Made by a program: the position numbers and the translations under genes
Notes under the pieces: generated by a model
Database searches by the model: none
The model's input: the letters and a program-made list of their open reading frames with translations, nothing else
What the model was told of the DNA's origin: nothing
From: Hyphomicrobium_B sp001006785
GTDB lineage: Bacteria > Pseudomonadota > Alphaproteobacteria > Rhizobiales > Hyphomicrobiaceae
Direction of reading: 5' to 3'
Assembly: GCF_001006785.1 (NCBI RefSeq)
Contig: NZ_CDHO01000003.1
Span: forward strand, 806,001 to 870,000
DNA length: 64,000 nucleotides
Shown here: piece by piece, positions 34,013-42,128 of the stretch
Layout of the letters: the number at the start of each line of letters is the position of its first letter
How positions within the stretch are numbered: position 1 is the stretch's first letter

Positions 34013-34797
34013 ATGTCATGTCCAAGGACGTGGACTCCGCGCTTACGGAAAAGATTTCCGTCCGCGATCTGAAGTTCTTCTACGGGTCGTCCCTGGCCCT
34101 GAAGTCGATCTCCATGCCGCTCTACGAGCGTGAGGTGACGGCGTTCATCGGACCGTCCGGTTGCGGCAAGTCCACACTGCTGCGCGTTCTCAATCGGATG
34201 TACGATCTCTATCCGAACCAGCGCGCCGAAGGCGAAGTCCTGTTCGATGGCGAGAACATTCTCAATCCGCGCCAGGACCTGAACCTTCTTCGCTCGCGCA
34301 TCGGCATGGTGTTCCAGAAGCCGACGCCGTTCCCGATGTCGATCTATGAAAACATCGCCTTCGGCGTCCGCCTTTACGAGCGCTTGCCGAAATCCGAGAT
34401 CGACGCCCGCGTCGAAAGCGCGCTCGAAAAAGCCGCTCTCTGGAAAGAAGTGAAGGACAAGCTGCACAGCAGCGGCCTGAGCCTTTCCGGCGGCCAACAG
34501 CAGCGCCTTTGCATCGCGCGCACCGTCGCGATCCGTCCTGAAGTCATTCTGTTCGACGAACCGTGCTCGGCGCTCGATCCGATCTCCACGGCACGCATCG
34601 AAGAATTGATCGATGAGTTGAAGAACGAGTTCACGATCGCGATCGTTACGCACAACATGCAGCAGGCGGCCCGCGTCTCGCAGAAAACCGCATTCATGTA
34701 TCTCGGCGAACTGGTCGAGTTCGGCGATACGAAAAAGCTGTTCACCAATCCCACGGACACCCGGACGCAGGACTACATCACCGGCCGCTTCGGCTAG
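34009..34797 (+). CDS. pstB: Phosphate ABC transporter ATP-binding protein PstB
   Basis: 262 aa from the ATG at 34009. Walker A GPSGCGKST at 48-56, Q-loop in VFQKPTPFPMSIYENIAFG, signature LSGGQQQRLCIART, Walker B VILFDEPCSALDP and the switch His in VTHNMQQAARVS are all intact. It energises phosphate uptake and, with PhoU, signals phosphate status to PhoR. The first 40 bases of the gene overlap nothing but the pstA stop. Confidence 0.97.
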   Translation: MNVMSKDVDSALTEKISVRDLKFFYGSSLALKSISMPLYEREVTAFIGPSGCGKSTLLRVLNRMYDLYPNQRAEGEVLFDGENILNPRQDLNLLRSRIGMVFQKPTPFPMSIYENIAFGVRLYERLPKSEIDARVESALEKAALWKEVKDKLHSSGLSLSGGQQQRLCIARTVAIRPEVILFDEPCSALDPISTARIEELIDELKNEFTIAIVTHNMQQAARVSQKTAFMYLGELVEFGDTKKLFTNPTDTRTQDYITGRFG

Positions 34798-34838
34798 TGA
34801 CCGCTTCCAGAGGCCAACGAATTTTAGGACCGACTTAG

Positions 34839-35552
34839 ATGAACGAACACACCGTCAAGTCATACGAAGACGAACTGAAGCTGCTCGACCGCCGCATCGC
34901 CCAGATGGGCGGCTACGCAGAAAAGCTTCTCGTCCAGGCGATGGACGCCCTCGAACGCCGCGACCCGAACCTCGCCGAAACGGCTGTTTCGAGTGACGCG
35001 ATGCTCGACCAGCTCGAGCGCGAGGTGCAGGAGCAGGTCATCCTGATGATCGCCCGCCGCCAGCCGCTCGCGAACGATCTTCGCCACATCATGACGGTCC
35101 TCAAGATCGCGGGCGACCTCGAGCGCATCGGCGACCTCGCCAAGAATATCGCCAAGCGCGCGCTGGCCGTTGCTTCCGAAGCCTATCCGAAGCCGTTGAT
35201 GACCGGCATGCGCCACATGACGGAAATGGTGCAGGCTCAGCTGCGCGACGTTCTCGACGCGCTCGCCACCCTCGATGCCGATAAGGCGATGAAGGTCTGG
35301 CTGAGCGATGAGCAGGTCGACGCGATGTATAATTCGCTGTTCCGCGAGCTTCTGACCTACATGATGGAAGATCCGCGCAACATCGGCCTGTGCACGCATT
35401 TCCTGTTCGGCGCCAAGAACATCGAGCGCATCGGCGATCACACCACCAACATTGCCGAGAACATTCATTACCTCGTCCACGGCGTTCCGATCGCCGATGA
35501 CCGTCCGAAGGGCGACCGCACGTCGTCGACCCTGATCACGCCTCGCGAATAA
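34839..35552 (+). CDS. phoU: Phosphate signalling protein PhoU
   Basis: 237 aa. Two PhoU three-helix repeats are evident (residues about 15-105 and 115-205), each with the metal-binding E/DxxxD pattern: KIAGDLERIGDLAKNIAKRA in the first and KNIERIGDHTTNIAENIHYLV in the second. Cytosolic; restrains PhoR kinase activity when phosphate is ample. Sits between pstB and phoB with short gaps (41 and 24 bases). Confidence 0.96.
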   Translation: MNEHTVKSYEDELKLLDRRIAQMGGYAEKLLVQAMDALERRDPNLAETAVSSDAMLDQLEREVQEQVILMIARRQPLANDLRHIMTVLKIAGDLERIGDLAKNIAKRALAVASEAYPKPLMTGMRHMTEMVQAQLRDVLDALATLDADKAMKVWLSDEQVDAMYNSLFRELLTYMMEDPRNIGLCTHFLFGAKNIERIGDHTTNIAENIHYLVHGVPIADDRPKGDRTSSTLITPRE

Positions 35553-35576
35553 TCGAAGGAACCAAGGCGTAATATC

Positions 35577-36281
35577 ATGGCCGCCAAGATCATCGTCGTC
35601 GAAGACGAAGCACCGCTCGTTGAGCTTCTGAAGTACAATCTCCAATCCGAAGGCTACGACGTCGTGCACGCAGCCGACGGCGAGGAAGCCGAACTGCTCT
35701 TGGCGGAACAGAGCTACGACCTCGCGATTCTCGATTGGATGATTCCGAAAATCTCCGGCATCGAGTTGTGCCGGAGACTTCGCAATCGCACCGAGACGCA
35801 GAACCTGCCGATCATCCTACTGACGGCGCGCGGCGAGGAAGCCGACCGTGTGCGCGGACTGACGACCGGCGCCGACGACTATGTCACCAAGCCTTTCTCG
35901 GTTCAGGAGCTGATGGCGCGGATCAAGGCGCTTCTTCGCCGTGCCGCTCCCGAGCGCATGAGCGACATCCTCGTCTCCGGCGAAATCGTCATGGATCGCG
36001 GCGCCCACAAGGTCACCCGCGGCGCACGCGAAGTTCGCCTCGGCCCCACCGAATACCGGATGCTCGAAGTCTTCATGGAGAGCCCGCGCCGGGTACTCTC
36101 GCGAAATCAGCTTCTCGACCGCGTCTGGGGCCAGTCGTCCGAAGTCGACGAGCGCACGGTCGACGTCCACATCGGACGTTTGAGGAAATCGCTGATCCGC
36201 GGCAACGAAAGTGATCCGATCCGCACGGTTCGCGGCGCGGGTTACGTCTTCGACGGCCGCGAGGCCGAAGCGCCGGTCTGA
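35577..36281 (+). CDS. phoB: Phosphate-regulon response regulator PhoB
   Basis: 234 aa. Receiver domain with the acidic pair in VVEDEAPLVELL, phospho-Asp in LAILDWMIPKISG, Thr/Ala in LLTARGEE and Lys in DYVTKPFSVQEL; then an OmpR/PhoB winged HTH (LGPTEYRMLEVFMESPRRVLSRNQLLDRVWG, ERTVDVHIGRLRKSL). Activates Pho-box promoters such as the one before pstS. A small CTGACGC/GCGTCAG hairpin overlaps the end of this gene region and the start of convergent znuA termination (36278-36304). Confidence 0.96.
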   Translation: MAAKIIVVEDEAPLVELLKYNLQSEGYDVVHAADGEEAELLLAEQSYDLAILDWMIPKISGIELCRRLRNRTETQNLPIILLTARGEEADRVRGLTTGADDYVTKPFSVQELMARIKALLRRAAPERMSDILVSGEIVMDRGAHKVTRGAREVRLGPTEYRMLEVFMESPRRVLSRNQLLDRVWGQSSEVDERTVDVHIGRLRKSLIRGNESDPIRTVRGAGYVFDGREAEAPV

Positions 36282-36300
36282 CGCCGCGCCGCCAGCAGCG

Positions 36301-37281
36301 TCAGCTTTCCGCGTCGAGGCAGCGCGCGATATTGCGCGCCAGCCCATGCATCAGATCGAAATAGAGATCGGGGCCAGGCGTCAGCATCAGCCCTTCGGCG
36401 TCGAGCGTTCCCGAACGCGCCTTTGTTGCTTCCGTCACAGCGCTGATGAGCTTCGGCTGGAAGTCCGGCTCGCTGAACACGCAGACGGCACCGAGCGAGA
36501 CGATCTTGCGCCGAACTTCCGTCAGACGCCGCGCGCTTGGCGGAATGTCCGGGCTGACGGTGATCGAACCGACGGCGTTCAGCCCGTAGCGATGCTCGAA
36601 GTACTGCGTCGCATCGTGAAACACGATGAAGGGTTTATCCCGCGCGCGACTGAGCTCTGTCGTGATGTCCTGGTTCAACGCATCGAGACGCCGATCGAGC
36701 GCCGCGGCGTTGGCGGCGAGCCTGGCGGCATGCTCCGGATAACGCGCCGAAAGCGCATGCGTCACACTCGCCACGATCGCCTTGGCGTTGCGCGGATCGA
36801 GCCAGATATGACCGTCCTTGCCACCCTCCTCATCATCGTGACCGTCATGTGCTTTGACGTCCGCGTGCTCTTCGTCGATCGCGTGCATATGGACGTGCGG
36901 CTCGAACGTTCCGCCGCGCCGTTGATCCAGCAGCGTAATGCCAGGCGCGTCCGCGAGCGTCACCACGTTGACGCTCGGCGGCAGAGTTTCCACGATCTTA
37001 TGCGTGAAGGGTTCCAGTCCGTCTGACGTACGGATGAAAATATCGGCATCGTTGATCGCGCGCGCCGTTGAGGGTCTGAGCGTAAACGTGTGCGGCGACG
37101 CCGCGCCGTCAACGAGCAGCACCGGCACGCCGACACCCGCCATGACCTCGCTGACAAGCGCATGGATCGGTTTGATGGTGACGACGACCTTCGGCGTCTC
37201 CGCGGCCGCTCCGGCGCCGGAAAAGACGGCTGCCAGCAGTATGAAGCCGGCTCCGACGCGCGCGGGACTGAATTTTGCCAT
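36301..37281 (-). CDS. znuA: Zinc ABC transporter substrate-binding protein ZnuA
   Basis: 326 aa from the ATG at 37281; longer in-frame starts would run through the Zur-like box and give no signal peptide. Signal peptide MAKFSPARVGAGFILLAAVFSGAGAAA is immediate. Cluster A-I SBP features: zinc ligand His in ASPHTFTLRPS (about 64), the His/Asp/Glu-rich loop between about 129 and 158 (PHVHMHAIDEEH, HDGHDDEEGGKDGH), and FIVFHDATQYFEHRYGL. Captures periplasmic Zn(II). No znuB or znuC lies in the window, so the permease and ATPase must be elsewhere. Divergent from a DUF1007 gene. Confidence 0.93.
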   Translation of the reverse strand: MAKFSPARVGAGFILLAAVFSGAGAAAETPKVVVTIKPIHALVSEVMAGVGVPVLLVDGAASPHTFTLRPSTARAINDADIFIRTSDGLEPFTHKIVETLPPSVNVVTLADAPGITLLDQRRGGTFEPHVHMHAIDEEHADVKAHDGHDDEEGGKDGHIWLDPRNAKAIVASVTHALSARYPEHAARLAANAAALDRRLDALNQDITTELSRARDKPFIVFHDATQYFEHRYGLNAVGSITVSPDIPPSARRLTEVRRKIVSLGAVCVFSEPDFQPKLISAVTEATKARSGTLDAEGLMLTPGPDLYFDLMHGLARNIARCLDAES

Positions 37282-37309
37282 CGAAACCCTGTCGAATGCT
37301 ATAAACATC

Positions 37310-37321
37310 GTATAATATAAC
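37310..37321 (-). promoter_or_regulatory. Zur-like box upstream of znuA
   Basis: GTATAATATAAC (plus strand), one base short of the palindromic GTTATAATATAAC core known for Zur sites in proteobacteria. It ends 28 bases before the znuA start codon and lies in the znuA/DUF1007 divergent region, so zinc repression of znuA and perhaps of both is likely. Confidence 0.7.
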
Positions 37322-37470
37322 AAGCCGAATAAAACGCCCACAAGCCAAAACACGTGCACACCATCGGCTGATGATTGATCCCGGTGTCGCATTGTCGCCA
37401 CGTTCGCAATGCGACGGTAAAGGGCGGCGCCGAAGCGTCGTCACGTTGCGGCAGGATACGAGGTCGGCGA

Positions 37471-38130
37471 GTGATTTTAAGCAATAAACGGATCAGCGTG
37501 CTTTTCGCTCTCGCAGCCTGGCTGATACTGCCGGCAGCGGCGTCGGCTCATCCGCATATGTGGATCACTTACGAGATGACCGTCGAATACGATAAGGGCA
37601 TGGTCACCGGCGTCGACCATATCTGGTCGTTCGACGACGCTTACGCGGTCATGGCGCTCGAAGGTCTCGATACCAACAACGACGGCAAATACGATCAGGC
37701 AGAGCTTGAGCCGCTGTTGAAGGTCAACATGGATGGCCTCAAAGACTTCAACTATTTCACCGTCGCAAAGCTCGGCAGCGAGACGCTGCAGTTTTCACCA
37801 CCCGAGAATGCCCGTCTCGAATACACGAACAAGGTTTTGAAGCTTCACTTCCACCTGTCGCTCGTGAAGCCCGTGTTCTCCGATGCACAGGGTCTGACGA
37901 TCGCCGTTTTCGATCCGTCCTATTTCATCGCCTTCGAGCCGGAAGCGACCGATGCGGTGAAGCTCGCGGCCGCTCCCGCAGGATGCAGCGCGACGCTGAT
38001 CGACCCCGAAGCTGAAAAGACCGACGCGCAATCGCAAAAGCTCGGCGACGCGATCGCGCAGCAGTTCGGCGGGGCCGCTATCGGATTTGGCTCCTACAAA
38101 ACCGTGGCGCTCAACTGCAAGAAATCATAG
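37471..38130 (+). CDS. DUF1007 secreted protein with EF-hand loop
   Basis: 219 aa from a GTG at 37471 behind GAGG. Signal peptide (ISVLFALAAWLILPAAASA) then the DUF1007 start HPHMWITYEMTVEY, which places His residues at the mature N-terminus. A full 12-residue EF-hand loop, DTNNDGKYDQAE (67-78), has oxygen ligands at positions 1, 3, 5, 9 and 12. DUF1007 genes usually accompany metal transporters (nickel/cobalt or zinc). Placement opposite znuA suggests a periplasmic metal-handling role; the ligand is not known. Confidence 0.88.
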   Translation: MILSNKRISVLFALAAWLILPAAASAHPHMWITYEMTVEYDKGMVTGVDHIWSFDDAYAVMALEGLDTNNDGKYDQAELEPLLKVNMDGLKDFNYFTVAKLGSETLQFSPPENARLEYTNKVLKLHFHLSLVKPVFSDAQGLTIAVFDPSYFIAFEPEATDAVKLAAAPAGCSATLIDPEAEKTDAQSQKLGDAIAQQFGGAAIGFGSYKTVALNCKKS

Positions 38131-38301
38131 TTGCCGAGGAAACCAGCGCGCCACGTCACGCTTATTCCTCTATGGCCGGACCACGAAAATCGCTGCCGTT
38201 TCATTTTGAGACAGCGATTAACTAGCTCTTTAATTTTTGCCGTCGCCCGGCCCGATTAGATTTAAATTTGAAGCATCGCGGTTCGTACAACGGATTACGC
38301 C

Positions 38302-38691
38302 ATGCGCAGATTACTCGTTGGCTTTTTCTTTGCGCTCCTGATGAGCCTGCCTCTCGGAGCATCACGCGCCGACCTCGACATCGCCAGCACGCCGTCGAAC
38401 GTCGATTTCGAATTGGTCGTCGTCGAAGCCGATGGCTGCATTTACTGCAGGCTCTTCAGACGCGACGTGCTTCCGGCCTACGAAGCCTCCAAGCAGGGCA
38501 AGGACGCGCCGGTGCGCTTCCTCGACGTCAACGACATCGAAACCGCCCGTCTCGATCTGAAGTCGACCGTCGATGTCGTCCCGACATTCGTGATTGTGAA
38601 GTCGCAGCATGAAGTCGGGCGGATCTCAGGATACATGGGGCCTGAGAACTTCTTTCATTCGATCAAGTATCTGATCGCCTCGGCGCCTTGA
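38302..38691 (+). CDS. Secreted thioredoxin-like protein
   Basis: 129 aa. Signal peptide (LLVGFFFALLMSLPLGASRA), a CIYC (CxxC) redox motif near residue 46-49 in EADGCIYCRLFRRDV, and the cis-Pro loop VDVVPTFVI. The fold and size match short periplasmic thioredoxins of the SoxW/SoxS kind. No sox genes are nearby, so a general disulfide role is as likely. The 171 bases before it are non-coding and rather A+T-rich around 38215-38250. Confidence 0.86.
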   Translation: MRRLLVGFFFALLMSLPLGASRADLDIASTPSNVDFELVVVEADGCIYCRLFRRDVLPAYEASKQGKDAPVRFLDVNDIETARLDLKSTVDVVPTFVIVKSQHEVGRISGYMGPENFFHSIKYLIASAP

Positions 38692-38807
38692 GCTTACACC
38701 GAGCGCGCATCCCGCAATTCGCTGCGAAGTGCTTGAGAGCGCACGATCTTTCCTCTATTTGACTAAACTGTCGCACCCCTGGTGGAACAGTCAGAAGGAA
38801 GGTCGAT

Positions 38808-39134
38808 ATGAGCGTCAATTATGCCGATGACATCAAGCGCTATCAGCCGAACGTCGACGAGAAAGCCGTTGCGGCGATCGTCAAGCACCTCGGCATCGCC
38901 CTGAAAAGCGCCGACGCATCGCTCGTCTCGTGCTCGAGCAAGGACGAACTCGCGACGGTGCGCGAAAGCTGGCTGAAGAAGAAGCTCGGCCTGACGGACG
39001 ACGATGCCAAGCTCGACAAGGTCATCGCCGACGTTTGCGCGACGATGAAGGCGGAGACGCGCAAGAGCCGCGTCACGTTCTATTATCTCATCGCCGAAAA
39101 GACCGGCAAACTCGCCAGCCTCGCTGGGGCGTAA
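38808..39134 (+). CDS. DUF2853 family protein
   Basis: 108 aa, cytosolic, all-helical by appearance. Whole-length match to DUF2853 (PF11015) as I recall it: NYADDIKRYQ, AVAAIVKHLGIAL, CSSKDELATVRESWLKKKLGL and RVTFYYLIAEKTGKL. Function unknown. A GAAGGA ribosome binding site lies just before the ATG. It converges on the aminotransferase gene with 41 bases between. Confidence 0.9.
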   Translation: MSVNYADDIKRYQPNVDEKAVAAIVKHLGIALKSADASLVSCSSKDELATVRESWLKKKLGLTDDDAKLDKVIADVCATMKAETRKSRVTFYYLIAEKTGKLASLAGA

Positions 39135-39175
39135 TCACGTCCCCAGCGCACCGGCACAATGTAAAGAGAGCAGTG

Positions 39176-40378
39176 TCAGGCCGCGACGGCCTTGGCCTGC
39201 TCCGCCGTCTCCGCGATGTAGCTCATCGCCGCCTGAACGCCGCCTTTCTTGTAGGGCACGCCCGCCAACTCGAAGCCCATTTCGACGCCCGTCAACGCAC
39301 CGAGAACCGTCAGCTCGTTGGTGTCGCCGAGATGGCCGATGCGGAACGCCTTGCCCGCAAGCCTGTTGAGGCCGGTGCCGAGCGACATGTTGAAATTGTC
39401 GAGCACGATTTTGCGGTAGGCGTCGGCGTTATGCCCTTCCGGCATGATCACGGTGGTCACCGCAGGCGAATAGTACTTGGCCTCGCGGCACTGCGTTTCG
39501 AAGCCCCAGGCGGCAACCGCCCGGCGCGTCGCTTCCGCAAGACGCTCGTGCCGTACGAACACGTTCTCGAGCCCTTCCTCGTGGATCATGTCGATCGCTT
39601 CGGCGAGGCCATAGAGCAGGCCGGTCGCCGGAGTGTACGGGAAGAAGCCGTTCGAATTGTTCGCCAGCATATCGCTCCACGAGAAATACGAGGTGCGAAG
39701 CCCGGCCTTTTTCGACGCCTCGAGCGCCTTGGCGCTGATGGCGGTGAACGACAGGCCCGGCGGCAGCATCATGCCCTTCTGCGAACCCGAAACCGTAACG
39801 TCGATTCCCCATTCGTCGTGCCGGAGATCGGCGCATACGAGACCGGAGATGCTGTCCGTCATCAGCAGCGCGGGATGCTGCAGGGCGTCGAGCGCCTTGC
39901 GCACTTCATCGACCCGCGTCAGGCAGCCCGTCGACGTTTCGTTATGCACGACGCAGACGGCCTTGATCTTGTGACCCTTGTCCGCCTTGAGCGCCTTTTC
40001 GATCAGGTTCGCGTCGGCGCCGATGCGCCAGTCGGTCGGAATGACTTCCGTTTCGAGTCCGAGCCGCGCAGCCATCGCTGCCCACAGCACGGCGAACTGA
40101 CCCGTCTCGCACATCAACACCTTGTCGCCGGGCGACAGCGTATTGGTCAGCGCCGCTTCCCATGCGCCGGTGCCGGACGACGGATAGATGATGACGTGGC
40201 TCTGCGTCTTGAAAAGGCTTTTGATGCCCGAGAGCACACGGCGGCCGAGCTGCTGAAACTCAAGACCGCGATGATCGAGCATCTGACGCGACATGGCCGC
40301 CAAAACCCGTTCCGGAACGGGCGTCGGTCCAGGAATCTGCAAGAAATGTCTGCCGGGGCTGCGAGGCTCTCTCGTCAT
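39176..40378 (-). CDS. sgaA: Serine-glyoxylate aminotransferase
   Basis: 400 aa from the ATG at 40378 with GAGGACG upstream; the longer in-frame leader is not credible. PLP class V aminotransferase that moves the amino group of serine to glyoxylate, giving hydroxypyruvate and glycine in the serine cycle of methylotrophs. Seen: IPGPTPVPERVLAAM, SSGTGAWEAALTN, DSISGLVCADLRHDEWGIDV and the PLP lysine in GSQKGMMLPPG. The next enzyme of the pathway, hydroxypyruvate reductase, is encoded 1.7 kb away on the same strand, with an amidase gene between them in the opposite direction. The 250 bases upstream contain no gene. Confidence 0.93.
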   Translation of the reverse strand: MTREPRSPGRHFLQIPGPTPVPERVLAAMSRQMLDHRGLEFQQLGRRVLSGIKSLFKTQSHVIIYPSSGTGAWEAALTNTLSPGDKVLMCETGQFAVLWAAMAARLGLETEVIPTDWRIGADANLIEKALKADKGHKIKAVCVVHNETSTGCLTRVDEVRKALDALQHPALLMTDSISGLVCADLRHDEWGIDVTVSGSQKGMMLPPGLSFTAISAKALEASKKAGLRTSYFSWSDMLANNSNGFFPYTPATGLLYGLAEAIDMIHEEGLENVFVRHERLAEATRRAVAAWGFETQCREAKYYSPAVTTVIMPEGHNADAYRKIVLDNFNMSLGTGLNRLAGKAFRIGHLGDTNELTVLGALTGVEMGFELAGVPYKKGGVQAAMSYIAETAEQAKAVAA

Positions 40379-40625
40379 TGTCGTCCTCAAAAAAAGTGGG
40401 AATGCGTTGTTGGGTGTCCTAGTACGCCCGTCTGCCGGATACAATTGGCAGAAATGCCCAACTGGCCCCTGGCACGGCGCTTTTTGTCTCGGCTGGCTAT
40501 AAGCCGCGAAAAAACGCTTCCTCTCACGCACAAGGCAAGAAGCCGGCCGCTACCTTGCAACTTTTCGAGCCCTGGCGCATCAAACGGCGACCTGGCGTCT
40601 ACCGGTTTGTGGGGAAGCGGTGCAC

Positions 40626-41969
40626 ATGAACCATACACTTTTTGCAGCCCGTACGGCGAGCGAGGCGAAACGGCTGCTCGATTCAGGTCAGCTGACCTCC
40701 GAAGCTCTTGTTTCGTCTTGCCTTGCGCGAATATCGGACCGCGACGCTGCGGTCGGCGCCTGGACGACGGTCAATGCTCAGCAGGCGCTCGAAGCCGCAC
40801 GCGCGAGCGACAAGCTGCGCGCCTCCGGTGCATCTCTGCCGCCGTTGTCCGGCATTCCCGTCGGCGTCAAGGACGTCATCGACACCAAGGACTTTCCGAC
40901 CGAGTACGGCTCCGAAGTCTTTGCCGGACGTCAGCCCGATACGGATGCTGTCCTCGTGACGCAGCTGAAAGCGGCGGGCGCAATCGTTCTCGGCAAAACG
41001 GTCACGACCGAGCTTGCGTTCTTCGGGCCGGGCAAAACACGTAACCCGCACGATCCGGGGCGAACACCCGGCGGATCGTCGTCGGGCTCGGCTGCTGCCG
41101 TCGCCGATGGCCAAGTGCCGCTCGCGCTCGGAACGCAGACCGCTGGCTCGACGATCCGCCCGGCATCCTATTGCGGTGTGATCGGCTTCAAACCGACGTT
41201 CGGATACACCTCGCGCACGGGCGTGCTCGCGCAATCGGCGCCCCTTGATACGATCGGCGGCTACGCACGCTCGATCGAAGACATCGCGCTTCTGTTCGAC
41301 GCCATGAGCGCGTTCGATGCGGGCGACACCGACATGCAGCCCGGCGAGAAACCGTCGCTCGTTGCCGCCCTCGCCGAACCCGGCCCACGCGTTCCGAGAT
41401 TTGCCTTCATCAAAACGCCGGCATGGCCGCAGGCCGAACCCGCAACGCGCGCCGCGTTCGAAGACTTCGCCGGCAGCTTCGGAGCCCGCGCCGAGATCGT
41501 CGAAACGATTCTGCCGCCGGAATTCGAAGGCATTCTTCGCCTGCCGCAGATCGTGCAGTTCTACGACATCGCACGCAACTACGGCCCAATCGCCGACGCC
41601 AATCCGGATCGCATGTCCGGCAAACTGAAAGAAATCATCGCCGAGGGCCGCACGTTCTCATCCGCCGATTACGCCGCCGCCCGCGCCGATCAGGACAGCC
41701 TGTATGAAATCCTGAAGCCCGCGATCGCCGATTACGATGCGATCCTGACGCCCGCCGCCACGGGCCCCGCGCTGGTCGGCTTGAGCGGCACAGGAAGCCC
41801 GATGTTCAATGCGCTGTGGACGTACCTCGGCATGCCGTGCATCTCGCTGCCGCTGCTCGAAGTCGACGGCCTACCTGTCGGCGTTCAACTCGTCGGCGCT
41901 CGCGGCAACGATGCCCATCTCCTCCGCGTCGCCGACTGGATGATGACGGCGCACGCGCGCACCGCCTGA
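40626..41969 (+). CDS. Amidase-signature family hydrolase
   Basis: 447 aa from the ATG at 40626 (a GTG two codons earlier is possible). The Ser-cisSer-Lys triad is present: Lys in PVGVKDVIDT, the cis-Ser region PGGSSSGSAAAVADG and the nucleophile Ser in TAGSTIRPASYCG. Substrate cannot be told; it is not GatA, which would be longer and have GatB/C beside it. Related methylotroph enzymes hydrolyse simple amides or allophanate. It stands alone between two serine-cycle genes on the other strand. Confidence 0.9.
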   Translation: MNHTLFAARTASEAKRLLDSGQLTSEALVSSCLARISDRDAAVGAWTTVNAQQALEAARASDKLRASGASLPPLSGIPVGVKDVIDTKDFPTEYGSEVFAGRQPDTDAVLVTQLKAAGAIVLGKTVTTELAFFGPGKTRNPHDPGRTPGGSSSGSAAAVADGQVPLALGTQTAGSTIRPASYCGVIGFKPTFGYTSRTGVLAQSAPLDTIGGYARSIEDIALLFDAMSAFDAGDTDMQPGEKPSLVAALAEPGPRVPRFAFIKTPAWPQAEPATRAAFEDFAGSFGARAEIVETILPPEFEGILRLPQIVQFYDIARNYGPIADANPDRMSGKLKEIIAEGRTFSSADYAAARADQDSLYEILKPAIADYDAILTPAATGPALVGLSGTGSPMFNALWTYLGMPCISLPLLEVDGLPVGVQLVGARGNDAHLLRVADWMMTAHARTA

Positions 41970-42017
41970 CCTGCTGCGACGAGGCCATCACGGCCTCGCC
42001 GCTTCAGCCTTTCCCAA

Positions 42018-42044
42018 CGTCATGCCCGCGCAGGCGGCCATCCA
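42018..42044 (+). repeat. Truncated copy of a dispersed GTCAT...repeat element
   Basis: CGTCATGCCCGCGCAGGCGG resembles the left end of the 106-base element at 59361-59466 (CGTCATCCCGCGCAGGCGGG), but no matching right end follows. It lies between the convergent amidase and hprA genes. Confidence 0.55.
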
Positions 42045-42071
42045 CGGCAACACCGTGACTGGCTCCGAGCC

Positions 42072-42105
42072 AAAAACAAAAATGGCCGGGACATGCCCGG
42101 CCATT
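42072..42105 (-). terminator. Rho-independent terminator after hprA
   Basis: On the minus strand the 10-bp stem AATGGCCGGG/CCCGGCCATT with a 5-base loop is followed by TTTGTTTTTG, 24 bases after the hprA stop. Confidence 0.88.
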
Positions 42106-42128
42106 GCAGAAGCTCGAATGCGAAGCGA

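Noticed and set aside
38930..41044. Very long open frame on the plus strand across sgaA
   Set aside because: It is antisense to sgaA and overlaps DUF2853 and the amidase; composition is Arg/His-rich and no domain is visible.
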